DNA from: Bacillus pseudomycoides
GTDB taxonomy: Bacteria; Bacillota; Bacilli; Bacillales; Bacillaceae_G
NCBI RefSeq assembly: GCF_022811845.1
Contig: NZ_CP064266.1
Span: forward strand, 1,550,001-1,614,000
Direction of reading: 5' to 3'
Length of the DNA stretch: 64,000 nt
Positions 1 through 9,189 of this stretch are shown here, piece after piece. The position numbers and the translations under genes were made by a program. The notes beneath the pieces are model-generated. The model had not been told where the DNA came from and searched no databases. It saw only the letters and a list, made by a program, of their open reading frames with translations. Position 1 is the stretch's first letter. Each line of letters begins with the position of its first letter.

Positions 1-1
1 A

Positions 2-373
2 TCGCTTATTATGGCAGTGTTAGAAAAAAGAGCAGGTTTATTATTACAAAATCAAGATGCTTATTTAAAGGTTGCTGGAGGATTAAAATTGGATGAACCA
101 GCAATTGATTTAGCGGTTGCTTTAAGTATTGCATCGAGTTTTCGAGATAAGTCCACTGCACCAACCGATGCGGTGATAGGAGAAGTTGGATTAACCGGAG
201 AAATAAGAAGGGTATCAAGAATTGAACAACGCGTACAAGAAGCAGCTAAGTTAGGATTTCAGCGTGCCATCATCCCGCGAAAAAATTTAGGGGGATGGAC
301 AATTCCTGATGGGATTGAAGTAGTTGGCGTTTCTAATTTAGGGGAGGCGCTTCGTTTGACATTAGGAGGCTAG
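2..373 (+). CDS. radA: DNA repair protein RadA, C-terminal part (truncated by window edge)
   Basis: This is the last 123 codons of RadA, a RecA-like ATPase that helps process recombination intermediates. The visible part is the Lon-protease-like C-terminal domain: a stretch rich in LDEPAIDLAVALSIASS and the conserved GEVGLTGEIRRV segment, followed by the usual GIEVVGVSNLGEALRLTLGG-type end. The N-terminal zinc finger and Walker motifs lie upstream of the window. The stop codon is three bases before disA, and the AGGAGG that serves disA lies inside this gene, so the two are co-transcribed and probably translationally coupled. Confidence 0.95.
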   Translation, partial: SLIMAVLEKRAGLLLQNQDAYLKVAGGLKLDEPAIDLAVALSIASSFRDKSTAPTDAVIGEVGLTGEIRRVSRIEQRVQEAAKLGFQRAIIPRKNLGGWTIPDGIEVVGVSNLGEALRLTLGG

Positions 374-376
374 GCT

Positions 377-1450
377 ATGGAAGAAAACAAGCAACGTGTC
401 AAAAGTATGATTAATATTTTACAGCTTGTTGCACCAGGGACACCTTTGCGAGAAGGAATAGATAATGTACTTCGGGCACAAACAGGTGGTTTAATTGTCC
501 TTGGATATAATGATCAGATTAAAAGTATTGTTGATGGAGGATTTCATATTAATTGTGCATTCTCTCCCGCTAGTTTATATGAATTAGCGAAAATGGACGG
601 GGCTCTTATTTTAAATGAGACAGGCAGTAAAATTTTAATTGCAAATGCACAATTGGTTCCTGAGGCATCCATTGATTCCATTGAAACAGGGATGCGTCAT
701 CGTACAGCAGAACGCGTAGCGAAGCAAACAGGAAGTCTTGTTGTTGCTATTTCACAAAGGCGTAACGTAATTACGCTATATCAGGGAAGCCTGCGTTATA
801 CACTAAAAGACATAGGTGTTATTTTAACTAAGGCGAATCAAGCAATTCAAACTTTAGAAAAATATAAGGCAGTATGGAATGATGGCATTACGAATTTGGG
901 TATTCTAGAGTTTGAGGAAGTTGTTACGATGTCTGAAGTGATTCATGTCTTACATAGTGTCGAGATGGTACTCCGTATTAAGAATGAAATCTTAAGTTAT
1001 ATTCATGAATTAGGAACAGAAGGTAGGCTTATTCGTTTACAGCTTACTGAGCTATTGGCTGATTTGGAAGCAGAGGCAGCATTATTAATTAAAGACTACT
1101 ATCAAGAAAAGACACAAGATCACTATCAAATCCTAAAAAAATTACAGGAACTTGCAAATGCGCAGCTTTTAGAAGATAGTGATTTAGTAAAATTACTTGG
1201 TTACCCAGGGCAAATGAGTTTAGAGGAAAGTGTTACACCGAGAGGGTATAGGATTACAAGTAAAATTTCTAGGGTACCGCCTCTTATTATTGAAAACTTG
1301 ATTAATCGATTTAAAACATTGCAAGGCGTTTGTCGTGCAAGTATTAATGAATTAGATGATGTAGAAGGAATTGGCGAAGTTCGGGCGAAAAAAATACGAG
1401 AAGGTTTAAAACGAATCCAAGAGCATTTATACATGAGTAGACACAATTAA
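377..1450 (+). CDS. disA: DNA integrity scanning diadenylate cyclase DisA
   Basis: DisA makes c-di-AMP from two ATP and scans DNA for branched structures, signalling integrity at sporulation onset. The 357-residue length is normal. The DAC domain fills the first 150 residues, with the DGA motif at about 74-76 and RHR at about 107-109, both catalytic. A helical linker follows, and the C-terminal helix-hairpin-helix DNA-binding region is seen near residues 325-352 (VEGIGEVRAKKI). The start ATG sits 8 nt after an AGGAGG that lies within the radA end. Pairing with radA is conserved in Bacillus. Confidence 0.97.
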   Translation: MEENKQRVKSMINILQLVAPGTPLREGIDNVLRAQTGGLIVLGYNDQIKSIVDGGFHINCAFSPASLYELAKMDGALILNETGSKILIANAQLVPEASIDSIETGMRHRTAERVAKQTGSLVVAISQRRNVITLYQGSLRYTLKDIGVILTKANQAIQTLEKYKAVWNDGITNLGILEFEEVVTMSEVIHVLHSVEMVLRIKNEILSYIHELGTEGRLIRLQLTELLADLEAEAALLIKDYYQEKTQDHYQILKKLQELANAQLLEDSDLVKLLGYPGQMSLEESVTPRGYRITSKISRVPPLIIENLINRFKTLQGVCRASINELDDVEGIGEVRAKKIREGLKRIQEHLYMSRHN

Positions 1451-1610
1451 GAATATTACATTGATTTCATAATATAACGACACTAGCGCATTTTTGGTAT
1501 ATGATATGGTATATTGGTAAATAAAACAATTTATGAAAAGACACGTCCGCTTTTGCATTCGGCGTTTTGATTAGCAAAACAATGGTTAATAATGAGTAGG
1601 AGGTGGTTGG

Positions 1611-2729
1611 ATGTTAAAACGGATCGTACAGCTCTTCGTCTTAGTAGTCGGAGGAGCGTTAGGGATTTATTTAATCCCAAAAGTTATTAATGTATTGGAC
1701 ATTGGTGCAATCCCACTACTGGAGGGATCGTATGTTCGCGCAATTATTGGTGCAATTATTTTATTTTTAACAACATTTTGGCTCGTAGATTATATTGTTC
1801 AGCTTATTAAACATATTGAGGAAGCCCTTGTAAAGGCGCCTGTAACGGATGTTTTATTTGGTACGCTAGGATTAATCTCAGGTCTTATTGTTGCGTATTT
1901 AATTTTGATACCAATTCGTGAATTTACAATTCCAGTCATTAGTACTGTATTGCAAATCTTTTTTACACTTTTACTTGGTTATTTAGGATTCCAAGTAGGG
2001 TTTAAAAAGAGAAATGAGTTGTTAGGGTTATTTACATTACCACAGCGTGGTGGCAAGAAGAAAAATAACAATAGCGGGAATGAAGAGGTTGAAACGGAAA
2101 CAGGAGTAGAAGAATCTGCTTCACATTGGAAAATTCTCGATACAAGTGTAATTATTGATGGGCGTATTGCTGATATTTGTCAAACAAAGTTTCTAGAAGG
2201 AACAATTGTGATTCCTCAGTTTGTATTAGAAGAGTTGCAACATATTGCGGATTCTTCTGATGCATTAAAGCGTAATCGAGGGCGTAGAGGATTAGATATT
2301 CTAAACCGTATTCAAAAAGAGATGCCAATTCCAGTAGAGATTTATGAGGGCGATTTCGAAGATATTCAAGAAGTGGACAGCAAGCTTGTGAAATTAGCGA
2401 AGATAACTGGTGGTACTGTTGTCACGAATGATTTTAATTTAAATAAAGTTTCTGAACTACAAGGAGTAACGGTTCTGAACATTAATGATTTAGCAAATGC
2501 GATTAAACCAGTTGTACTTCCTGGTGAAGAATTAAGTGTTTATGTTGTCAAAGATGGAAAAGAGCAAAATCAAGGTGTTGCTTATTTAGATGATGGTACG
2601 ATGATTGTAGTAGAAGACGGTAGGGAATATGTTGGTTCACAACTGAATGTGCTCGTTACAAGTGTACTACAAACATCTGCTGGTCGCATGATTTTTGCGA
2701 AGCGTAAATTACTAGAAAAAGCATTATAA
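1611..2729 (+). CDS. yacL: PIN/TRAM domain membrane protein YacL
   Basis: This 372-residue protein has four hydrophobic segments in its first 130 residues. A short charged linker (K/N/E-rich, about 148-170) follows, then a PIN domain starting at ILDTSVIIDGR, with acidic candidates D177 and D183 and a later TNDFNLNK motif. A TRAM-like beta-barrel region forms the C-terminus. PIN domains are usually metal-dependent RNases, but the role of YacL is not established. The start is preceded by AGGAGGTGG. It sits between disA and ispD as in B. subtilis. Confidence 0.93.
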   Translation: MLKRIVQLFVLVVGGALGIYLIPKVINVLDIGAIPLLEGSYVRAIIGAIILFLTTFWLVDYIVQLIKHIEEALVKAPVTDVLFGTLGLISGLIVAYLILIPIREFTIPVISTVLQIFFTLLLGYLGFQVGFKKRNELLGLFTLPQRGGKKKNNNSGNEEVETETGVEESASHWKILDTSVIIDGRIADICQTKFLEGTIVIPQFVLEELQHIADSSDALKRNRGRRGLDILNRIQKEMPIPVEIYEGDFEDIQEVDSKLVKLAKITGGTVVTNDFNLNKVSELQGVTVLNINDLANAIKPVVLPGEELSVYVVKDGKEQNQGVAYLDDGTMIVVEDGREYVGSQLNVLVTSVLQTSAGRMIFAKRKLLEKAL

Positions 2730-2745
2730 GTAGAGGGTTATTAGC

Positions 2746-3429
2746 ATGTATACATTAATTATTCCGGCTGCGGGCCAAGGAAAGCGAATGGGTGCTGGTA
2801 AAAATAAATTATTTTTGCTTATTAATGAAGTGCCTATTATTGTGCATACATTACGCGCCTTTGAAAAAGATAAAGCATGTAAAAATATTATTATGGCAAT
2901 TAATGAAGAGGAACGCCCTTATTTTGAAGAGTTAATGCAGAATTATCATATTCAGAAGGATGTGCAGTTTATTCGGGGCGGAGCTGAAAGACAAGATAGC
3001 GTGTATAACGCTATTCAACATGTAAAGCATGTTGAATACGTTCTTGTACACGATGGAGCACGTCCATTTGTAACGAATGAAATGATTCATGCTGTATTAA
3101 CTACAGCGAAGCAGAAGGGTGCTTCTATTTGCGCAGTACCTGTTAAAGATACTGTGAAAAAAGTAGAACAGAATACGGTTGTTGAAACTGTTGAACGTTC
3201 TCAGTTGAGAGCGGTACAAACACCACAAGGGTTTTCAGTTTCTCTTTTATTAGAGGCGCATAGAAGTGCAAAGCAAGGGTGCTTTCTTGGTACAGATGAT
3301 GCAAGTCTTGTAGAACGTATAGGAAAAGAAGTAGGCGTAGTAGAAGGTAGTTATTACAATATTAAAGTAACAACACCAGAAGATTTATTAATTGCCGAAA
3401 GTTTCTTACGTGTTCAGAAGGAACGATAG
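2746..3429 (+). CDS. ispD: 2-C-methyl-D-erythritol 4-phosphate cytidylyltransferase
   Basis: IspD transfers CMP to MEP in the non-mevalonate isoprenoid pathway. The nucleotide-binding motif IPAAGQGKRMG is at residues 6-16 with the following lysines, and VHDGARPF is at about 101-108. The length (227) matches the family. It lies 16 nt after yacL and before ispF, the enzyme two steps later in the pathway, as in other Firmicutes. A strong hairpin separates it from ispF. Confidence 0.97.
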   Translation: MYTLIIPAAGQGKRMGAGKNKLFLLINEVPIIVHTLRAFEKDKACKNIIMAINEEERPYFEELMQNYHIQKDVQFIRGGAERQDSVYNAIQHVKHVEYVLVHDGARPFVTNEMIHAVLTTAKQKGASICAVPVKDTVKKVEQNTVVETVERSQLRAVQTPQGFSVSLLLEAHRSAKQGCFLGTDDASLVERIGKEVGVVEGSYYNIKVTTPEDLLIAESFLRVQKER

Positions 3430-3442
3430 TGATGGTATAATA

Positions 3443-3478
3443 TTAAGAAGAGCTCGGTAACTACCGGGCTTTTCTTAA
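3443..3478 (+). terminator. Hairpin between ispD and ispF
   Basis: A near-perfect inverted repeat (TTAAGAAGAGC...GCTTTTCTTAA, loop around ACTA) lies just after the ispD stop. The 3' arm is T-rich, so it can act as an intrinsic terminator or attenuator. The symmetry suggests it could work in both directions. Confidence 0.7.
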
Positions 3479-3535
3479 TAGATTCATCGACATAAGATCA
3501 TAAGTTTCAGTAGTTTAGCTTGAGGAGGATGTAAA

Positions 3536-4012
3536 ATGTTTCGAATTGGACAAGGTTTTGATGTACACGAATTTGCAGAAGGTAGACCATTAATTATCGG
3601 TGGAATTACGATTCCGCACGAAAAAGGTTTATTAGGTCACTCAGATGCAGATGTACTTTTACATACAATTGCTGATGCATGCTTAGGAGCGATTGCTGCA
3701 GGTGACATCGGAAAACATTTTCCAGATACAGATCCTGCCTTTAAGGATGCAGATTCAGCGATATTATTACAAAAAGTTTGGGAATTTGTGCGTGAGCAAG
3801 GGTACGAGTTAGGGAATCTAGATTGTACAATTATTGCACAGAAGCCAAAAATGGCCCCGCATATTGAAAGTATGCGTAAGCGCATTAGTGAGTTGTTAGA
3901 AACTTCTATCGATAATGTGAATGTGAAGGCGACAACCACTGAAAAATTAGGATTTACAGGGAGAGAAGAAGGAATTGCTTCTCAAGCCGTTGTATTATTA
4001 CAGAAAAAATAG
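3536..4012 (+). CDS. ispF: 2-C-methyl-D-erythritol 2,4-cyclodiphosphate synthase
   Basis: IspF cyclises CDP-ME-2-phosphate to MEcPP in the MEP pathway, as a zinc-dependent homotrimer. Metal ligands D9 and H11 (FDVHEF) and H43 (GHSDADVLLH, 34-43) are visible, along with a TTTEKLGFTGREEGI C-terminal motif. The length of 158 residues is typical. The start follows GAGGAGG. Confidence 0.97.
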   Translation: MFRIGQGFDVHEFAEGRPLIIGGITIPHEKGLLGHSDADVLLHTIADACLGAIAAGDIGKHFPDTDPAFKDADSAILLQKVWEFVREQGYELGNLDCTIIAQKPKMAPHIESMRKRISELLETSIDNVNVKATTTEKLGFTGREEGIASQAVVLLQKK

Positions 4013-4101
4013 TTGTTTTTGATTCGTAAGATGGATAATCATATTTTTTTGGTGTACAATTATAGAATGTGTTGACATTAAGAATGGAAGGTGTACCAAT
4101 T

Positions 4102-5559
4102 ATGGAAAAGCAAGTGAGAGTGCGCTATGCGCCAAGTCCAACAGGACACTTACATATCGGAAATGCGCGTACGGCATTATTTAATTATTTATTTGCTCGT
4201 CATCAAGATGGCAAGTTTATTATTCGTATTGAAGATACTGATGTAAAACGTAACGTTGCTGGTGGTGAAGAAAGCCAATTAAAATACTTGAAATGGCTCG
4301 GTATGGACTGGGATGAAGGTGTTGATGTTGGTGGTGAATATGGACCATATCGCCAAACAGAACGTTTAGATATTTATAAAAAGTTATATGAAGATTTACT
4401 AGAGCGTGGTTTAGCTTATAAATGTTACATGACAGAAGAAGAATTAGAAGCAGAGCGTGAAGGACAGATCGCTCGTGGTGAAACACCTCGCTATGCAGGG
4501 AATCACCGTGATTTAACAGAAGAACAAATCAAACAATTTGAAGCAGAAGGCCGTATTCCAAGTATTCGTTTCCGTGTACCAGCTGAACGCGACTACACAT
4601 TTAAGGATATCGTAAAAGATGAAGTTGCTTTCCATTCAAATGATTTTGGTGATTTCGTTATCGTGAAAAAAGATGGAATTCCAACTTATAACTTTGCGGT
4701 AGCAGTAGATGATCATTTAATGGAAATCACACACGTTCTTCGTGGTGATGATCATATTTCTAACACGCCGAAACAAATGATGATTTATGAGGCTTTCGGA
4801 TGGGATATCCCGCAGTTTGGTCATATGACATTAATCGTAAATGAGAGTCGTAAAAAATTAAGTAAGCGCGATGAATCTATTATTCAATTTATTGAGCAAT
4901 ATAAAGAGCTTGGATATCTTCCAGAAGCGATCTTTAACTTTATCGCATTACTTGGTTGGTCACCAGTAGGAGAAGAAGAAATCTTCTCTAAAGATGAGTT
5001 TATTGAAATGTTTGATGCAGCTCGTTTATCAAAATCACCTGCATTATTCGATTCTCAAAAACTTAAATGGATGAACAACCAATATATGAAAAAGCAAGAT
5101 CTAGATGCTGTTGTTGCATTAAGCTTACCGCATTTAGTGAAAGCTGGTCGTGTAAGTGAAAACTTAAGTGAACAAGAACAAGCTTGGGTTCGTGATGTAA
5201 TTGCTTTATACCATGAACAAATGAGTTTTGGAGCTGAAATTGTAGAGCTTTCTGAAATGTTCTTTAAAGATCATGTAGACTATGAAGAAGAAGGACTAGA
5301 AGTATTGAAAGGTGAACAAGTACCTGAAGTACTTCGCGCATTTGCAACAGGAATAGAAGCTTTAGAGGAAGTAGAACCGGCGGCAATTAAGAAAGCAATT
5401 AAAGCTGTTCAAAAAGAAACGGGGCATAAAGGTAAAAACTTATTTATGCCAATTCGTGTTGCAACTACTGGCCAAACACATGGACCAGAACTTCCAAATG
5501 CAATTGCACTTCTTGGAAAAGAAAAAGTTTTAAATCGTATTCGTAAAGTAATTGGTTAA
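4102..5559 (+). CDS. gltX: Glutamyl-tRNA synthetase
   Basis: This class I aminoacyl-tRNA synthetase charges tRNA-Glu and, in Bacillus, also tRNA-Gln for later amidation. The HIGH-type motif (HLHIGNART) is at about residues 16-24 and the KMSKS-type motif KLSKR at about 252-256. The start is placed at the ATG 9 nt after GGAAGGTG, giving MEKQVRVRYAPSPTG and 485 residues. Upstream in-frame codons to 4069 lack a ribosome site and family similarity. The cognate tRNA-Gln and tRNA-Glu lie in the tRNA cluster further along this window. Confidence 0.97.
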   Translation: MEKQVRVRYAPSPTGHLHIGNARTALFNYLFARHQDGKFIIRIEDTDVKRNVAGGEESQLKYLKWLGMDWDEGVDVGGEYGPYRQTERLDIYKKLYEDLLERGLAYKCYMTEEELEAEREGQIARGETPRYAGNHRDLTEEQIKQFEAEGRIPSIRFRVPAERDYTFKDIVKDEVAFHSNDFGDFVIVKKDGIPTYNFAVAVDDHLMEITHVLRGDDHISNTPKQMMIYEAFGWDIPQFGHMTLIVNESRKKLSKRDESIIQFIEQYKELGYLPEAIFNFIALLGWSPVGEEEIFSKDEFIEMFDAARLSKSPALFDSQKLKWMNNQYMKKQDLDAVVALSLPHLVKAGRVSENLSEQEQAWVRDVIALYHEQMSFGAEIVELSEMFFKDHVDYEEEGLEVLKGEQVPEVLRAFATGIEALEEVEPAAIKKAIKAVQKETGHKGKNLFMPIRVATTGQTHGPELPNAIALLGKEKVLNRIRKVIG

Positions 5560-5604
5560 CATTTATCGAATTTAGAAATATAATAAGAATACTTTAAAAC
5601 CGAA

Positions 5605-5868
5605 TAAAGGAAAGCGACGAGAAGGAGAAGTAGAAAATCAGGCTTTTTACAGAGAGAACCACCTTTTGGCTGGAAGTGGTTTATAAGCGGACTTTTGAAA
5701 TGCCCCTTCGAGTCTTCTGCTGAACAACGAAGAGTTTCGGGAAACGTAAAGTAAGCAGGAGCGGTATAAACCGTTATCATGGATGAGTTTGAGGCTTTAT
5801 TTAAGCCTAAACAGAGTGGAACCGCGCTTATAAGGCGTCTCTGTCAATTTGACAGAGGCGTCTTTTTT
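5605..5868 (+). promoter_or_regulatory. Cysteine-specific T-box leader of cysE-cysS
   Basis: The 434-nt gap before cysE holds a T-box riboswitch. The T-box core GTGGAACCGCG is at about 5816-5826, followed by a terminator hairpin at 5834-5862 (GGCGTCTCTGTC / GACAGAGGCGTC) and a T-run. Upstream is a Stem I with an AGTAGAAAA side and the GAAATGCCCC side. By position relative to the known glyQS layout, the specifier codon is TGC at 5701-5703, which is Cys. Uncharged tRNA-Cys would favour antitermination and expression of cysE and cysS. Confidence 0.88.
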
Positions 5869-5993
5869 TATACCATGTAAATAGGTACGGTATAAGTTTT
5901 TGTATAGATGAATAAAGACTAGGTAACAAGTAAGAGAGTTAGTGATAAACCGGTTCACTCGGAAAAGTAGCCCATAAAGGGGAGGGGACATCG

Positions 5994-6659
5994 ATGTTTA
6001 AGAGGCTTCGAGAAGATATTGAAGTCGTTTTTGAACAAGATCCAGCGGCGCGAAGTTATTTCGAGGTCATTTTAACTTACTCTGGATTACATGCGGTTTG
6101 GGCACACCGAATTGCACATGCTTTTTATAAACGGAATTTTTTCTTTATTGCGCGTTGGATTTCACAAGTTAGTCGTTTTTTTACCGGTATTGAAATTCAC
6201 CCAGGGGCAACAATTGGTCGTCGTTTTTTTATTGACCATGGTATGGGAGTTGTTATTGGGGAGACATGTGAAATTGGAGACAATGTAACGATTTATCAAG
6301 GAGTTACATTAGGTGGTACAGGGAAAGAAAAAGGAAAAAGGCATCCAACAATCCAAGATAACGTACTTATTGCAACTGGTGCAAAGGTACTCGGATCCAT
6401 TACAGTTGGGGAGAATTCTAAAATTGGTGCAGGATCTGTTGTATTGAAAGAAGTTCCTGCGCATTCGACAGTTGTAGGTATACCTGGTCGTGTCGTAATT
6501 CAAAATGGAGTAAAGATAGGCCAAGAATTGAACCATTCAGATCTTCCAGATCCGATTTTTGATAAATTAAAAGTGATGGAAGCTGAACTTGAGAAATTAA
6601 AAAAGCAACTGGAAGTAAAAGTGGAAAGGAAGGATGAAAATGACTATTCACATTTATAA
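5994..6659 (+). CDS. cysE: Serine O-acetyltransferase
   Basis: CysE acetylates L-serine with acetyl-CoA, the first step of cysteine synthesis. It is 221 residues long with an N-terminal helical part and a left-handed beta-helix of hexapeptide repeats (for example FIDHGMGVVIGETCEIGDNVTIYQGVTLGG). The catalytic His/Asp signature IDHG is present. The start follows GGGGAGGGG. It overlaps the start of cysS by 20 nt, so supply and charging of cysteine are coupled under the T-box. Confidence 0.96.
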   Translation: MFKRLREDIEVVFEQDPAARSYFEVILTYSGLHAVWAHRIAHAFYKRNFFFIARWISQVSRFFTGIEIHPGATIGRRFFIDHGMGVVIGETCEIGDNVTIYQGVTLGGTGKEKGKRHPTIQDNVLIATGAKVLGSITVGENSKIGAGSVVLKEVPAHSTVVGIPGRVVIQNGVKIGQELNHSDLPDPIFDKLKVMEAELEKLKKQLEVKVERKDENDYSHL

Positions 6660-8037
6660 TACGTTAACGCGTGAGAAAGAGGAGTTTGTTCCTTTAGAAG
6701 AAAGTAAAGTGAAGATGTATGTATGCGGACCGACAGTATACAACTATATTCATATTGGAAATGCAAGGCCACCTATGGTATTTGATACAGTACGTCGCTA
6801 CCTAGAGTATAAAGGGTATGAAGTGCAATATGTCTCCAATTTTACGGATGTAGATGATAAGTTAATTAAAGCGGCAAATGAATTAGGAGAAGATGTTCCG
6901 ACAATTGCGGATCGCTTTGTAGAAGCGTACTTTGAAGATGTAACTGCATTAGGTTGCAAGCACGCTACAGTTCATCCTCGTGTAACAGAAAATATGGATA
7001 TCATTATTGAGTTTATTGAGGAACTTGTGAAAAAAGGATATGCATATGAGTCTGAAGGCGATGTTTATTACAAAACGAAAGAGTTTGAGGGCTACGGAAA
7101 ATTGTCTCATCAACCGATTGCAGACCTGCGCCATGGTGCGCGTATTGAAGTTGGGGAAAAGAAACAAGACCCACTAGATTTTGCTTTATGGAAGTCAGCA
7201 AAGGAAGGCGAAATCTTTTGGGAGAGCCCTTGGGGGAAAGGCCGTCCAGGATGGCACATTGAATGCTCCGCAATGGCGCGTAAATATTTAGGTGATACAA
7301 TTGATATTCATGCTGGTGGGCAAGATTTAGCCTTCCCTCACCATGAAAATGAGATTGCTCAATCAGAAGCGTTGACTGGGAAAACATTTGCACGTTACTG
7401 GATGCATAATGGATATATTAATATTAACAATGAAAAAATGTCTAAATCATTAGGGAACTTCATTTTAGTTCATGACATTATTAAGCAATATGATCCGCAG
7501 TTAATTCGTTTCTTTATGTTATCTGTACACTATCGTCACCCAATTAACTTTAGTGAAGAGTTATTACAGAGTACGAATAATGGATTAGAGCGTATTAAAA
7601 CAGCATATGGTAACTTAAAGCACCGTATGGAAAGTAGCACAGATTTAACAGGCCATAATGAAAAATGGTTAGTTGAAATAGAGAAATTCCAGTTAGCGTT
7701 TGAAGAAGCGATGAACGATGATTTTAATACAGCAAATGCGATAACTGAGTTATATAATTTAGCAAACCATGCAAATCAATATCTATTGGAAGAACATACA
7801 GCAAAAGCTGTAATTGAGGCGTATGTAAAACAGTTTGAAACGTTATTTGATATTTTAGGATTAGAGTTAACAAAAGAAGAATTGCTTGATGAAGAGATTG
7901 AGGCATTAATTCAAAAGCGTATTGATGCTCGTAAAAACCGCGACTTTGCACTGTCTGATCAAATTCGTGATGATTTAAAAGAGCGTAATATTATTTTAGA
8001 AGATACCGCTCAAGGTACAAGATGGAAAAGAGGATAA
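6640..8037 (+). CDS. cysS: Cysteinyl-tRNA synthetase
   Basis: This class I synthetase charges tRNA-Cys. The zinc ligand C29 and the HIGN motif at 38-41 (CGPTVYNYIHIGNARP) are present, as are the GWHIECS zinc motif, HHENE and KMSKS (about 266-270). The ATG at 6640 is preferred over that at 6634 because AAGGAAGG then has an 8-nt spacing; this gives 465 residues. It overlaps cysE and is followed closely by mrnC. Confidence 0.96.
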   Translation: MTIHIYNTLTREKEEFVPLEESKVKMYVCGPTVYNYIHIGNARPPMVFDTVRRYLEYKGYEVQYVSNFTDVDDKLIKAANELGEDVPTIADRFVEAYFEDVTALGCKHATVHPRVTENMDIIIEFIEELVKKGYAYESEGDVYYKTKEFEGYGKLSHQPIADLRHGARIEVGEKKQDPLDFALWKSAKEGEIFWESPWGKGRPGWHIECSAMARKYLGDTIDIHAGGQDLAFPHHENEIAQSEALTGKTFARYWMHNGYININNEKMSKSLGNFILVHDIIKQYDPQLIRFFMLSVHYRHPINFSEELLQSTNNGLERIKTAYGNLKHRMESSTDLTGHNEKWLVEIEKFQLAFEEAMNDDFNTANAITELYNLANHANQYLLEEHTAKAVIEAYVKQFETLFDILGLELTKEELLDEEIEALIQKRIDARKNRDFALSDQIRDDLKERNIILEDTAQGTRWKRG

Positions 8038-8039
8038 AC

Positions 8040-8447
8040 ATGATTGATGCAAAGCAATTAAACAGCTTAGCGTTAGCATATATGGGTGATGCGGTATATG
8101 AACAATATATCCGCTATCACCTCCTTCAAAAAGGAACGGTTCGTCCTAACCAATTACATCGTTTAGGGACAAGCTTTGTTTCGGCGAAAGCACAAGCGAA
8201 AGTTGTTTATCATTTACTAGAAACAGCATTTTTGACAGAGGAAGAAGAAGCAGTCTTAAGAAGAGGGCGTAATGCAAATTCGGGTTCTGTTCCTAAAAAT
8301 ACAGATGTGCAAACATATCGCTATAGCACTGCTTTTGAGGCATTGCTTGGGTACCATTACTTATTGAACAATAGCGAAAGATTAGAAGAACTTGTATATA
8401 AAGCAATTGATGTTTTAGAAGCGAAGGAAGGGGGCACATCAATATGA
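8040..8447 (+). CDS. mrnC: Mini-ribonuclease 3
   Basis: Mini-III is a double-strand RNase that consists of an RNase III catalytic domain without a dsRNA-binding domain and matures 23S rRNA in Bacillus. The signature LAYMGDAVYE is at residues 12-21, with D17 a catalytic metal ligand, and FEALLGYHYL is near the C-terminus. The start (MIDAKQLNS) follows AAGAGG by 7 nt and lies two bases after the cysS stop, giving 135 residues. Its end overlaps rlmB. Confidence 0.95.
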   Translation: MIDAKQLNSLALAYMGDAVYEQYIRYHLLQKGTVRPNQLHRLGTSFVSAKAQAKVVYHLLETAFLTEEEEAVLRRGRNANSGSVPKNTDVQTYRYSTAFEALLGYHYLLNNSERLEELVYKAIDVLEAKEGGTSI

Positions 8448-9187
8448 GTAGTGAATATATTATCGGACGTAACCCTGTAATTGAAGCGTTACGATCAGGA
8501 AGAGATATTAATAAAATTTGGATTGCAGAAGGTGCCGCTAAAGGACAAGTACAAATCGTATTAGCATTAGCAAAAGAGAATAAAATTATTTTGCAACATG
8601 CACCAAAGAAAAAGTTAGACCAACTTGTTGAGGGGAACCACCAAGGGGTAATTGCACAGGTAGCGGCATATCAATATGCAGAATTAGAGGATTTATTTGA
8701 AGTGGCCGCTAAACGTAATGAAGATCCGTTCTTCTTAATTCTAGATGAAATTGAAGATCCTCATAACTTAGGTTCTATTATGCGTACGGCAGATGCAACA
8801 GGTGCTCATGGAATTATTATCCCGAAAAGAAGGGCTGTCGGTCTTACAGCATCAGTTGCAAAAGCTTCCACAGGAGCAATTGAATATATTCCTGTTGCTC
8901 GTGTGACAAACTTATCTCGAACAATTGATGATTTAAAAGAGCGTGGTCTTTGGATTGCGGGTACAGATGCAAGAGGGAAAACAGATTACCGTAATTTAGA
9001 TGGTAATATGCCGATTGGATTAGTAATTGGCAGTGAAGGAAAAGGTATGAGCCGTATTATTGGTGAAAAATGTGATTTCTTAATCAACTTACCGATGGTT
9101 GGTAAAGTTACATCCTTAAATGCTTCAGTAGCTGCAAGTCTGTTAATGTATGAGGTATATCGTAAACGTCACCAAATTGGTGAGTGA
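8444..9187 (+). CDS. rlmB: 23S rRNA 2'-O-ribose methyltransferase, RlmB/TrmH family
   Basis: This is a SpoU/TrmH (SPOUT) methyltransferase of 247 residues. An N-terminal substrate-binding domain (IIGRNPVIEALRSG) is followed by the knotted SPOUT domain with NLGSIMRTADATGAHG, IGSEGKGMSR and LPMVGKVTSLNASVAAS. These three motifs form the SAM site and knot. In E. coli RlmB modifies G2251 of 23S rRNA; the exact Bacillus target is inferred. Its start overlaps the mrnC stop (ATGA). Confidence 0.93.
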   Translation: MSSEYIIGRNPVIEALRSGRDINKIWIAEGAAKGQVQIVLALAKENKIILQHAPKKKLDQLVEGNHQGVIAQVAAYQYAELEDLFEVAAKRNEDPFFLILDEIEDPHNLGSIMRTADATGAHGIIIPKRRAVGLTASVAKASTGAIEYIPVARVTNLSRTIDDLKERGLWIAGTDARGKTDYRNLDGNMPIGLVIGSEGKGMSRIIGEKCDFLINLPMVGKVTSLNASVAASLLMYEVYRKRHQIGE

Positions 9188-9189
9188 AA

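Noticed and set aside
1564..1580. GTTTTG-ATTAG-CAAAAC inverted repeat before yacL
   Set aside because: Six-base arms are common by chance in AT-rich gaps, and there is no adjoining promoter that I could define.
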